DNA from: Clostridiales bacterium UBA1380 | GTDB lineage: Bacteria; Bacillota; Clostridia; Oscillospirales; CAG-272 | DNA: 11,224 bases | Assembly (NCBI GenBank): GCA_002305445.1 | Contig: DBRA01000070.1 | Span: 28,097-39,320, forward strand | Reading direction: 5' to 3' | Part shown: positions 1 to 6,175 of the stretch, piece by piece | How positions within the stretch are numbered: position 1 is the first letter of the stretch | Layout of the letters: each line of letters opens with the position of its first letter | Program-made: the position numbers and the translations under genes | Notes under the pieces: model-generated | Told to the model about the DNA's origin: nothing | Seen by the model: only the letters and a program-made list of their open reading frames with translations | Database searches by the model: none

Positions 1-389
1 TCGTCGTCGTCGTCGTCGTCGATGTTTTCGGCGTTATTCGCCGCGGCTTCCCTCGCGGCTGCGTCGAGCGCAGCCTCATCGACTTCGTTGCCGCTGTCCT
101 CGCGAAGACGCGCTTCCCATTCGTCCGCGCGGGAGGGCTCAGGATTCTCCGCCGGTTGCTCCTTCTCTTCTTCGTTTAACGCGCTGAAATCGAAGAAGCA
201 GTCCGTCGATTTGCCGAACAGCTCCGCCATGACCGGCAGCAGCATTATATCCGGCATCGTCTCGGAGCGCTCCCACTGCGACACCGCCTGTGGTGTGACG
301 CCGAGCTTTTCGGCAAGCTCCGACTGCGTCATGCCTGACGCTTTTCTTAACTGTACTATGCGTTTTCCGATGATCTCTTTGCTTGTCAT
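1..389 (-). CDS. XRE/Cro-family helix-turn-helix regulator, C-terminus cut by window edge
   Basis: The reverse strand reads openly from an ATG at 389 to the window edge, giving 129 residues with no stop. Residues 6-62 form an XRE-type helix-turn-helix: TQSELAEKLG (21-30) followed by the recognition helix around TPQAVSQWERS (32-42). This predicts a DNA-binding transcription regulator acting in the cytoplasm. From about residue 72 the protein becomes acidic and Ala/Glu-rich, and it ends in at least six consecutive Asp (124-129) encoded by a pure GAC repeat that continues off the edge. An AAGGAG ribosome binding site lies nine bases before the ATG, and a near-consensus promoter lies upstream. 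It is divergent from the cortex-protein cluster, so control of itself or of that cluster is possible but only inferred. What follows the Asp run (for example a membrane segment or a sensor domain) cannot be seen. Confidence 0.88.
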   Translation of the reverse strand, partial: MTSKEIIGKRIVQLRKASGMTQSELAEKLGVTPQAVSQWERSETMPDIMLLPVMAELFGKSTDCFFDFSALNEEEKEQPAENPEPSRADEWEARLREDSGNEVDEAALDAAAREAAANNAENIDDDDDD

Positions 390-468
390 TTCTGTATTCT
401 CCTTATGTTAATAATATGGATTCCGTTCCGGCGAAAGCAACGCTTTTCTTTTTTCACCTTGCGTTATC

Positions 469-497
469 ATAATAGCACGTATTGTCTATATTGTCAA
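469..497 (-). promoter_or_regulatory. Sigma-A-type promoter of the XRE regulator gene
   Basis: On the minus strand TTGACA (492-497) is followed after exactly 17 bases by TATTAT (469-474), a near-perfect housekeeping promoter. It would give a leader of about 70 bases before the ATG at 389. Confidence 0.8.
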
Positions 498-521
498 GCA
501 GATTTTTGTTGATGTTGACAA
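482..521. promoter_or_regulatory. Candidate operator: three TTGTC half-sites
   Basis: TTGTC occurs at 482-486 and inside TTGTCAA at 491-497, and the inverted copy TTGACAA lies at 515-521. The two seven-base arms form an inverted repeat with a 17-base spacer. The left arm overlaps the -35 box of the XRE promoter. The location suits autoregulation by the XRE protein, but no binding site is known for it. The repeat may simply reflect promoter-like TTGACA boxes in both directions. Confidence 0.3.
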
Positions 522-662
522 ATTTAGTTTTTCAAGTATTGCTTTAGTCATATTATATCACAGCATTTTCCAGAAAGCAAGATGTTTTTCGGATTTTTTT
601 GGAATTTTCACGGGTAGCACTTTTTTGCCGCAAGCATATCATATGTTGAGGATTATAATACC
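522..662. other. AT-rich spacer upstream of the cortex-protein cluster
   Basis: No coding potential or RNA gene is seen here. The plus-strand TTGACA at 515-520 has no good -10 box at 16-18 bases. CATATCATA at 635-643 fits the mother-cell sigma-K -10 pattern (CATA, three bases, TA) and is correctly placed before the GGAGG at 663-667, but I see no -35 element at the right distance. The promoter of the plus-strand cluster is therefore unresolved. Confidence 0.35.
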
Positions 663-682
663 GGAGGACTGATAATTTGATG
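663..682 (+). promoter_or_regulatory. Ribosome binding site and tandem TTG-ATG start
   Basis: GGAGG at 663-667 is a strong Shine-Dalgarno motif. Two adjacent in-frame starts follow, TTG (677) and ATG (680). The spacing slightly favours TTG and the codon type favours ATG. The choice changes only one residue. Confidence 0.6.
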
Positions 683-1093
683 AATAATAACCAAAACGGT
701 AATTATGGTACGCTGATCGTCGCAGTAAGAACCGCGCGCGGAGCCTTTCCGGTCGCCGGTGCGATTGTCACGGTAAGCGAAGTGCCTCCGAAGCCGTCGG
801 ACGGTGCCGCGCCTGACGCGGTCGCGACCAGAATGAGCAATATCAGCGGCATCGCCGGACCGTTCAGGCTGCCGGCGCCTCCCCCTTCACTTTCAATGAT
901 TCCCCCTTCCGGGCCGGACTCACCGCTGCAGTTCGCAATATACAGCGTCTCCGTATCGCACGACGGGTATTATCCGTACGAGTCGCCGAGCGAACCGATA
1001 TTTTCCGGAGTGACCTCATACATGGAGATAAACCTCATACCGCTCGCGGAATACGACACCATCGACTCGGAGCCGCCGGCGATGCGCACTTAA
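680..1093 (+). CDS. Small SleC N-terminal-domain-like protein (carboxypeptidase-regulatory-like fold)
   Basis: The product has 137 residues and no signal peptide. Residues 10-33 (GTLIVAVRTARGAFPVAGAI onwards) match the opening of carboxypeptidase-regulatory-like/Cna-B beta sandwiches: a strand, then 'G.PV.GA.V.V'. A Pro-rich linker follows at 64-82. The closing part has YSVSVSHDGYYPY (88-100) and a strand ending INLIPL (117-122). In clostridial SleC-type cortex-lytic proteins a domain of this kind precedes the SpoIID-like part, and here it is a separate gene 45 bases upstream of such a protein. I therefore infer that it partners or chaperones the next gene product, perhaps as the equivalent of a pro-region. 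It has no catalytic motif. TTG at 677 directly precedes ATG 680; either could start the protein, since GGAGG (663-667) lies 9 and 12 bases away respectively. Confidence 0.75.
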   Translation: MNNNQNGNYGTLIVAVRTARGAFPVAGAIVTVSEVPPKPSDGAAPDAVATRMSNISGIAGPFRLPAPPPSLSMIPPSGPDSPLQFAIYSVSVSHDGYYPYESPSEPIFSGVTSYMEINLIPLAEYDTIDSEPPAMRT

Positions 1094-1138
1094 AACGCCT
1101 CGTGTATAAAGAAACTTTGATTAAGGAGACGTATTCAT

Positions 1139-2533
1139 ATGGCAAATCCGGTAATTCCCGAAAGCATAACCGTTCACCTCGGAGAGCCCGGCGATGACGC
1201 TCCAAACATCACCGTACCGTTTATTGATTACATAAAAAACGTCGCATCGTCGAAGATATACCCCACATGGCCTGAAACGGCGATACGCGCCAATATTCTA
1301 TCGCAGATTTCGTTTGCGTTGAACCGCATTTATACCGAATACTACCGCAGCCGCGGCTATGATTTCGACATCACGAACTCAACGGCCCACGATCAGTCCT
1401 TTGTCCCCGGTCGGAACATATACTACAATATCTCGAGAATTGTCGACGAAATATTCAACTCGTACATTGTGCGGCAGGGCTACATCGAACCGTTCTTTGC
1501 GGCACACTGCGACGGCATCGAAGTCATATGCGAAGGCCTCATGCAGTGGGACACCGTTTCCCTCGCGCAGGACGGACTGACGCCGCATCAGATTCTGCAG
1601 CGTTACTTCGGCGAAGATATAGATATAGTAACCGACGTCCCTGTCGAAGGCGTAACGCCGAGCGTTCCGACGCGCCTGCTGCGCGAAGGCGTCTTCGGCA
1701 ACGACGTGCGGACGGTTCAGGTCAGACTGAACAGGATATCGAGAAACTTCCCTGCGATACCGAGGATCCCGACGCCGGACGGCATCTTCGGTCCGGAGAC
1801 AACCGACGCGGTCAAGGCGTTTCAGGAGGCGTTCGGTCTTTCACCGGACGGAATAGTCGGCAAGGGTGTGTGGTACAGAATACTAAACGTGTATAATGCT
1901 GTTAAAAGAGTCAACGAGCTCGATTCCGAGGGCATATCGTTCGAGGAGATACAGAATATATTGCCGAGAGGGCTGCGGGAAGGCGATACGGGTCCTATCG
2001 TCCGCGAACTGCAGTATCTTCTCGCATATCTGCACGCATATGAACCGACCTTGCCCGCGTTGACAATCGACGGCATTTTCGGGCCGGAAACAAAAAAAGC
2101 CGTAACAGCCGCGCAGAGGTTTTTCGGTCTGCCCGAAGACGGTCATGCCGGCGCTGCCACGTATGACCGCATCTATCGCGCCTACAGGGGTATCCGCGAT
2201 ACGGTGCCTAACACCTATGAAGAAGGAATAACTCTGCCGTATCCGGGTTATCCGCTGCGGATCGGATCAAGGGGAGACGCGGTAAAGCTGATACAGGAGT
2301 ATCTCAACTATATTCGTCAGGATTACGACGAAATACCACAGCTTGTTGTTGACGGGGTTTTCGGTCCGGCTACTCAGAACGCGGTTATGGTATTCCAGCG
2401 GCTCTTCGGCATCGAACCCAACGGGATCGTAGGAGCGCAGACATGGAACGAAATGGCGGCAGTCTACCACGATGTACATTATGACAGACAATCGCATCCC
2501 GGACAATTCCCCGGCATTGTGATCGGCTTATGA
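1139..2533 (+). CDS. SleC/SpoIID-like spore-cortex protein with three peptidoglycan-binding domains; catalytic Glu apparently replaced
   Basis: The product has 464 residues and no signal peptide. Residues 6-165 resemble the SpoIID-type lytic transglycosylase domain of clostridial SleC: VPFIDYIKNVASS (26-38), YPTWP (41-45), FDITNST (76-82), and a late CDG..VIC pair (124-131). Three peptidoglycan-binding repeats follow, at about 184-250, 280-348 and 372-443, each with a DGIFGPET-like core (214-221, 311-318; DGVFGPAT at 405-412) and a hydrophobic 'VWYRI/TWNEM' end. Family members degrade or bind spore cortex peptidoglycan. Here residue 39 is Lys (AAG, 1253-1255) where SpoIID enzymes have the catalytic Glu, and the usual G-x-x-Q-[YW]-G motif reads GLMQWDT (133-139). 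It may therefore bind cortex without cleaving it. ATG 1139 has AAGGAG ten bases upstream. It sits between two genes of the same theme, on the same strand. Family assignment is firm; activity is doubtful. Confidence 0.87.
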   Translation: MANPVIPESITVHLGEPGDDAPNITVPFIDYIKNVASSKIYPTWPETAIRANILSQISFALNRIYTEYYRSRGYDFDITNSTAHDQSFVPGRNIYYNISRIVDEIFNSYIVRQGYIEPFFAAHCDGIEVICEGLMQWDTVSLAQDGLTPHQILQRYFGEDIDIVTDVPVEGVTPSVPTRLLREGVFGNDVRTVQVRLNRISRNFPAIPRIPTPDGIFGPETTDAVKAFQEAFGLSPDGIVGKGVWYRILNVYNAVKRVNELDSEGISFEEIQNILPRGLREGDTGPIVRELQYLLAYLHAYEPTLPALTIDGIFGPETKKAVTAAQRFFGLPEDGHAGAATYDRIYRAYRGIRDTVPNTYEEGITLPYPGYPLRIGSRGDAVKLIQEYLNYIRQDYDEIPQLVVDGVFGPATQNAVMVFQRLFGIEPNGIVGAQTWNEMAAVYHDVHYDRQSHPGQFPGIVIGL

Positions 2534-2547
2534 GGGGGACACATATG
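2532..2547 (+). promoter_or_regulatory. Ribosome binding site deciding the start of the next gene
   Basis: GAGGGGG at 2532-2538 overlaps the stop codon of the preceding gene and lies six bases before ATG 2545. This favours that start over the in-frame ATG at 2530, which overlaps the stop as ATGA but has no Shine-Dalgarno motif of its own at the right distance. Confidence 0.65.
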
Positions 2548-3087
2548 GATAACAGAAGCAACATGAGCAATCGGGGCACCGACAGAACAGCATATGTAAA
2601 GGAGGTACAGCATAAGCTGCGCGATCTGCAGTATTACACGACACTGCAGGCGACTTTGGCTGTCAACGGTATCTATGACGAAGCAACCAAATATGCCGTA
2701 ACGGATTTCCAAAGGAAAAACGGCCTGAACCCGACGGGCGTTGTCGATTACGATACATGGAAAAAGATCAATGAAGTCTACGACATGTACTGCAAATACT
2801 GGTGCAAGCCGGTTCCGCTGGCGGTGTTTCCGAACGAACCCATGTATATGGTCGACCTGGGCGAGACGTCGGATTTGGTAATGATTATTCAGGTCGTCAT
2901 GCAGGAACTTTCGCTGAAATACGACTTTTTTTCGGATGTGAAGCCGACCGGCACATACGACCGGGTGACAGCGGATGCGGTAAAAAGATATCAGCTTGCA
3001 TGCAATCTGCCGCCGAGCGGAAGCGTCGACAAGCCGACATGGAACATGCTGGCGACAGACTACAATTTCTTCCCGGGATACCATTAA
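2545..3087 (+). CDS. Small protein with two peptidoglycan-binding domains
   Basis: The 180-residue protein consists almost entirely of two PG_binding_1-type domains. The first spans about 17-78 (VKEVQHKLRDLQY at 18-30, NGIYDEAT at 41-48, AVTDFQRKNGL at 51-61, TWKKINEVY at 71-79). The second, more divergent, spans about 108-170 (PTGTYDRVTADAVKRYQL at 134-151, TWNMLATDY at 165-173). It has no catalytic domain, signal peptide or membrane segment. The gene follows the SleC-like gene after 11 bases and ends just before a terminator, so the two are almost certainly cotranscribed. I infer a cortex- or wall-binding accessory protein made in the mother cell; its exact role is unknown. The start was chosen by the ribosome binding site; beginning at ATG 2530 would add only MRGTH. 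Confidence 0.8.
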   Translation: MDNRSNMSNRGTDRTAYVKEVQHKLRDLQYYTTLQATLAVNGIYDEATKYAVTDFQRKNGLNPTGVVDYDTWKKINEVYDMYCKYWCKPVPLAVFPNEPMYMVDLGETSDLVMIIQVVMQELSLKYDFFSDVKPTGTYDRVTADAVKRYQLACNLPPSGSVDKPTWNMLATDYNFFPGYH

Positions 3088-3121
3088 AAAAGCGCGGTTC
3101 TCTGCGAACCGCGCTTTTTTT
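3087..3121. terminator. Bidirectional intrinsic terminator between convergent genes
   Basis: AGCGCGGTTC (3091-3100) pairs perfectly with GAACCGCGCT (3106-3115) around a five-base loop. An A-run precedes the stem and a T-run follows it, so it can serve both the plus-strand cortex cluster and the minus-strand nfo gene, whose stop lies ten bases further on. Confidence 0.93.
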
Positions 3122-3130
3122 GCGCATTTG

Positions 3131-3970
3131 TCACCATATATAAAGCGAACGCATCAGCTCAATCTCCTTGGCATAACCGTCGAGCTCGTTCGGCGTCTCG
3201 AGTATGAACGGGAGCGAGTGCAGCAGAGGATGGTTAATCACCCGCGCGAGCGCTTCGGCGCCGATGTGGCCTTCGCCCACCTTTTCATGCCGGTCCTTGC
3301 GCGCGCCGGGTATGTTCTTCGAGTCGTTTAAGTGAACCGCCTTCAGGCGGTCGAGTCCGATCACGCGGTCGAACTCCTCGAGCACGTCGTCGAGCGAGCC
3401 GATCACGTCATAGCCGGCGTCGCTTATGTGGCACGTGTCGAGACAGACGCCGAGCTTTTTCGCCGTCTCGGGCGAAACGGAGTCGATTATCTCGCGCAGT
3501 TCGGCAAACGTGCCGCCGATCTCGGAGCCTTTGCCGGCCATCGTCTCGAGCAGGACAGTAGACGTCTGCTCCGGCTTTACGATCGAGTCGAGCGCTTCGG
3601 CGATATACGCGATGCCGGCATCCTTGCCCTGCCCCACGTGATTTCCGGGATGAAAATTGTAATACGCGCCGGGCGTGTACTCGAGCCGCGCGAGGTCGTC
3701 CGCCATCGTGTCGCGCGTGAACGCGCGTATATGCGCGTCGGCGGAGCAGAGGTTCATCGTGTACGGCGCGTGCGCAACTATCGGCGCGAAGTTGTGCTCC
3801 GCGGCGAACACGCAGAACTCGGCGGCGTCCGCTTTGTTTATCGGCTTCGCCGCCGCGCCGCGCGGATTGCGCGTGAAGAACTGAAATGTATTCGCTCCGA
3901 TTGAAACGGCGGCTCTGGCCATCGCCATATAGCCGTCGGATGATGAGAGGTGGCAACCAATATTGAGCAT
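3131..3970 (-). CDS. nfo: Endonuclease IV (AP endonuclease, Nfo)
   Basis: The 279-residue protein has the usual length for this TIM-barrel enzyme, which cuts the DNA backbone 5' of abasic sites in base-excision repair. All nine zinc ligands known from E. coli Nfo can be placed: H67 (HAPYTMNL), H107 (YNFHPGNHVGQG), E142 (LLETMAG), D178 and H181 (CLDTCHISDAGYD), H213 (HLNDSKN), D226 and H228 (KDRHEKVGEGHIG), and E258 (LETP). The N-terminus NIGCHLS (3-9) is also typical. It is transcribed alone from its own sigma-A-type promoter about 100 bases upstream and ends at a terminator shared with the convergent cluster. In Bacillus subtilis nfo protects spore DNA during outgrowth; a similar role fits the neighbourhood but is inferred. 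The ribosome binding site is weak. Antisense open frames here are codon-bias shadows. Confidence 0.97.
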   Translation of the reverse strand: MLNIGCHLSSSDGYMAMARAAVSIGANTFQFFTRNPRGAAAKPINKADAAEFCVFAAEHNFAPIVAHAPYTMNLCSADAHIRAFTRDTMADDLARLEYTPGAYYNFHPGNHVGQGKDAGIAYIAEALDSIVKPEQTSTVLLETMAGKGSEIGGTFAELREIIDSVSPETAKKLGVCLDTCHISDAGYDVIGSLDDVLEEFDRVIGLDRLKAVHLNDSKNIPGARKDRHEKVGEGHIGAEALARVINHPLLHSLPFILETPNELDGYAKEIELMRSLYIW

Positions 3971-4075
3971 AATGACGTCCGTTTCTGCCGCGCAACAAGC
4001 CGCAGCGCGTTTATTTTTCTATATACGCCTTGAATAAAACCGCGGCGTATAATTTTATCATTCTTGTACGGCATA

Positions 4076-4104
4076 ATTATATCATGTTTTTCCTGTTTTG
4101 TCAT
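4076..4104 (-). promoter_or_regulatory. Sigma-A-type promoter of nfo
   Basis: On the minus strand ATGACA (4099-4104) is followed after 17 bases by TATAAT (4076-4081), which also carries the extended -10 dinucleotide TG one base upstream. It gives a leader of roughly 100 bases. Confidence 0.8.
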
Positions 4105-4160
4105 CCGGAATGCGACCGGTTGCAACGTTTTTTATCATACCCGTCATAAAACGCCGGCGA

Positions 4161-4198
4161 CTGCTATCAAAAACTCTTGATTTTTACGCTGATGGCAG
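4161..4198. repeat. Inverted repeat bracketing the -35 box (candidate operator)
   Basis: CTGCTATCA (4161-4169) and TGATGGCAG (4190-4198) are complementary in eight of nine positions, the ninth being a G-T pair, with a 20-base spacer. The -35 box lies between the arms and the right arm ends just before the -10. A nested dyad ATCAA (4166-4170)/TTGAT (4177-4181) is also present. This is a plausible repressor site, but no regulator is identified. Confidence 0.35.
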
Positions 4199-4205
4199 TT
4201 ATAAT
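4177..4205 (+). promoter_or_regulatory. Sigma-A-type promoter of the SLH-lectin-M23 gene
   Basis: TTGATT (4177-4182) and a perfect TATAAT (4200-4205) are separated by 17 bases. Transcription would start near 4212, about 40-55 bases before the coding region. It faces away from the nfo promoter in the same 300-base divergent spacer. Confidence 0.8.
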
Positions 4206-4234
4206 AAAGTGTATTTTTATATGCTTATTTCAAT

Positions 4235-4256
4235 GAGACGGGGGGCGTTATAAACG
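4235..4256 (+). promoter_or_regulatory. G-rich ribosome binding site pointing to an ACG start
   Basis: GAGACGGGGGG (4235-4245) is the only Shine-Dalgarno-like tract. It lies eight bases before ACG 4254 but 23 bases before the first standard-type start (TTG 4269). Reading from ACG gives an N-terminus that would be (M)KPIRLLAAAAAAAV, a classic signal-peptide start. TAA at 4251-4253 immediately precedes ACG in the same frame. Confidence 0.5.
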
Positions 4257-4268
4257 AAGCCGATACGA

Positions 4269-6050
4269 TTGCTGGCAGCAGCCGCCGCAGCCGCAGTTGC
4301 CGCTGTCAATATCACATCGCCGGTATACGCCAGGGCATACGTCAACACGGCAGAAACCGTGAGATATACGGATTCCGGCTCAAGCGGAATTTCGATTAAG
4401 ACTACTGATGCATATGAGATAAAGCCCGTGGCGCAGCGCGTCTCCGAAACTGGCCTGTCCGTTACCGACATCGCCACGCGCATGTGCTACCTCGGTTATC
4501 TCACCGGCACGGCGATCGCCGAGGACGGCACGCCCGTGCTTGATATAGATTCGGTCTGCACGCGCATATCGGGGCTCATCTTCGCGCTGCGGTTCATGGG
4601 CGTCGAACAGGACGCGCTGACCGAGAATAACACGTGCTCGTTTAAAGACGTTCCCAACTGGGCCGCTCCGTACGTCGGTTATGCTGAAGCGCATTCGCTC
4701 CTCTACGGCGACGACTTCACCGGCGGCGAGTTCGGATGCGCGAAGCCGATGGATACAAGCTGGTTCCTTTCGCTTATTATAAAGACGCTCGGATACGACC
4801 TTGGCGAGCAGTGGCGCATAAGCGGAGCCGTCGCGGCGCAGCTCGGCATCGTAGACAGCATCGAACCCGCGATGTCGCGCGGCGACGCCATCGTAGCTAT
4901 GTGGAGCGCGCTTCGCGCATACTGCGCGAACGACAGCCAGACGTTCGCCGAAAAGCTCATAGCCGGCGGCAGGCTCGAATACAACGACGCGGTGTTCCTC
5001 GTCTGGTCGGTCGACGCCGCCGAAACGGAGCAGTATTTAAAGACAGCGGGGCTTTCGGTGATGCCGACGCTTGCCGACGGTTACTACACCATATCTCTCG
5101 AAAGTACGGGAAAATGCCTCAACGTCTACTCGGACGGGCCGAACGGCGACTACGACGGCGTGCCCGTCACGGTCTGGCGACAGACCGGCGACGTCACGCA
5201 GCGCTTCCGCATCGAGCGCACGGAGCGCGGCACATATAAATTATACGCCGCGTCGAGCAAGGGCGGCTTCAACAGGCTCCTCGGCGACAACGTGAAGAGC
5301 AACGGCCTTGCGCTGTGGCGCCAGAACGCGAATCTGGCAGGCGAGTACTACATAAAGCGCGTCTCCGCGTGCCCGCAGACCGGATCCGGCGATAATAACA
5401 AATGCTGGTATATCATACCGGCGGGCGAGGAGATCGAATCCGTTTTGACCGTCACCGATCCGTCTAAGGACGGCTGCGCGATAACGGCGGCTCCGTCCGA
5501 CGTATCGCTTGCGTCAGGGCAGCACTGGATATTCACAAGCGACGGCGTAACGTCGAGCAGCGGTCAAGAGATGGCGCTGTTCCCGAACGACGTCGTCAAC
5601 ATCACGCAGGGCGCATACGAAAACTACTCGCACGGCAGGCAGAACGCGATCGACTGCGTGTCGAACACGCGCTTCTTCGCCCCGTTTACCGGCGTCATCA
5701 AGCACATCGGCGGCACCAACGAATGCAACGGCGTCTACCTCGAAAGCGTCAATCCCGTCATGTACGCCGACGGCACATGCGATTACATGACCGTCCTTTT
5801 CATGCACGACGACGACACGAGCGACCTTTACGAAGGTCAGGTGATTCCGCAGGGACAAGCCTTCATCGACAAGGGGTCCGCGGGCGACGCGACCGGCGCG
5901 CACGTTCACATAGCCGTTTACCGCGGCAAGTACGACGCGAACGCAGTTTTCACCGGGTCCGGCAACGTGTATGCCCAAAACGCATTCTTCCTGCTTCGCG
6001 ATACGGTAATCAAGAGCGGCTACGATTTGTCATGGAGCATTATATATTAA
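4269..6050 (+). CDS. Secreted SLH-like / ricin-type lectin / M23 metallopeptidase protein
   Basis: Numbering is from TTG 4269 (593 residues). Residues 1-22 are an Ala-rich signal-peptide core ending near VYA-RA; its positive n-region (KPIR) lies upstream of TTG, so the real start is probably ACG 4254. Residues about 95-220 resemble S-layer homology repeats (FKDVPNWAAPYVGYAEAHSL at 125-144, then KPMDTSWFLSLI). Residues about 270-425 form a ricin-type beta-trefoil with QxW-like signatures (TVWRQTGDVTQRFRI at 301-315, LALWRQN at 347-353, GQHWIF at 417-422). Residues about 437-580 form an M23/LytM-like peptidase: H455 and D462 (HGRQNAID), H513 (FMHDD), and H545/H547 (GAHVHI). This predicts a surface-anchored, carbohydrate-binding peptidoglycan endopeptidase. 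The HxxxD motif is stretched to H-x6-D. The gene is monocistronic with its own promoter. Domain calls are good; the substrate is inferred. Confidence 0.85.
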   Translation: MLAAAAAAAVAAVNITSPVYARAYVNTAETVRYTDSGSSGISIKTTDAYEIKPVAQRVSETGLSVTDIATRMCYLGYLTGTAIAEDGTPVLDIDSVCTRISGLIFALRFMGVEQDALTENNTCSFKDVPNWAAPYVGYAEAHSLLYGDDFTGGEFGCAKPMDTSWFLSLIIKTLGYDLGEQWRISGAVAAQLGIVDSIEPAMSRGDAIVAMWSALRAYCANDSQTFAEKLIAGGRLEYNDAVFLVWSVDAAETEQYLKTAGLSVMPTLADGYYTISLESTGKCLNVYSDGPNGDYDGVPVTVWRQTGDVTQRFRIERTERGTYKLYAASSKGGFNRLLGDNVKSNGLALWRQNANLAGEYYIKRVSACPQTGSGDNNKCWYIIPAGEEIESVLTVTDPSKDGCAITAAPSDVSLASGQHWIFTSDGVTSSSGQEMALFPNDVVNITQGAYENYSHGRQNAIDCVSNTRFFAPFTGVIKHIGGTNECNGVYLESVNPVMYADGTCDYMTVLFMHDDDTSDLYEGQVIPQGQAFIDKGSAGDATGAHVHIAVYRGKYDANAVFTGSGNVYAQNAFFLLRDTVIKSGYDLSWSIIY

Positions 6051-6087
6051 ACAGCCGTTTATTACGTTATAATAAAGATTAAATAAT

Positions 6088-6123
6088 AATAACGGCGTAG
6101 CTCTTATGAGTGACGCCGTTATT
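6088..6123. terminator. Hairpin after the SLH-lectin-M23 gene (probable terminator)
   Basis: AATAACGGCGT (6088-6098) pairs perfectly with ACGCCGTTATT (6113-6123); the loop holds a short inner CTC/GAG stem. The following T-run is poor, so it may be a weak terminator or a structured leader of the next gene. A TATAAT at 6068-6073 precedes it but lacks a clear -35 box. Confidence 0.55.
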
Positions 6124-6175
6124 CATTGCAGCTTCGCAAGGAAGAGTCTCGAAAGATAATCTCGGGTGCCGGAAG

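Noticed and set aside
1..20. TCG triplet run as a CRISPR-like or microsatellite feature
   Set aside because: It is the reverse complement of in-frame GAC codons (poly-Asp) at the end of the regulator; there are no spacers, and the boundary is only the window edge.
22..411. Plus-strand open frame of 129 codons at the left end
   Set aside because: It is the antisense of the XRE regulator gene; Ser/Ala-rich, no domain and no ribosome binding site, whereas the minus strand has a clear helix-turn-helix, SD motif and promoter.
654..659. TATAAT as -10 box of the gene at 680
   Set aside because: Transcription would begin near 666, inside the GGAGG ribosome binding site, so the mRNA would lose its Shine-Dalgarno motif; no -35 box is present either.
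2479..3084. 201-codon minus-strand open frame
   Set aside because: Antisense to the two-domain peptidoglycan-binding gene, which has a ribosome binding site, domain matches and a terminator.
3332..3904. 190-codon plus-strand open frame
   Set aside because: Antisense shadow inside nfo; Arg-rich with no recognisable domain.
5514..5978. 154-codon minus-strand open frame
   Set aside because: Antisense shadow over the M23 domain; no start signals and no domain.
6110..6175. GTG 6110 as start of the VTT protein
   Set aside because: It lies within the perfect hairpin 6088-6123, has no ribosome binding site and adds a non-conserved polar stretch before the normal N-terminus.
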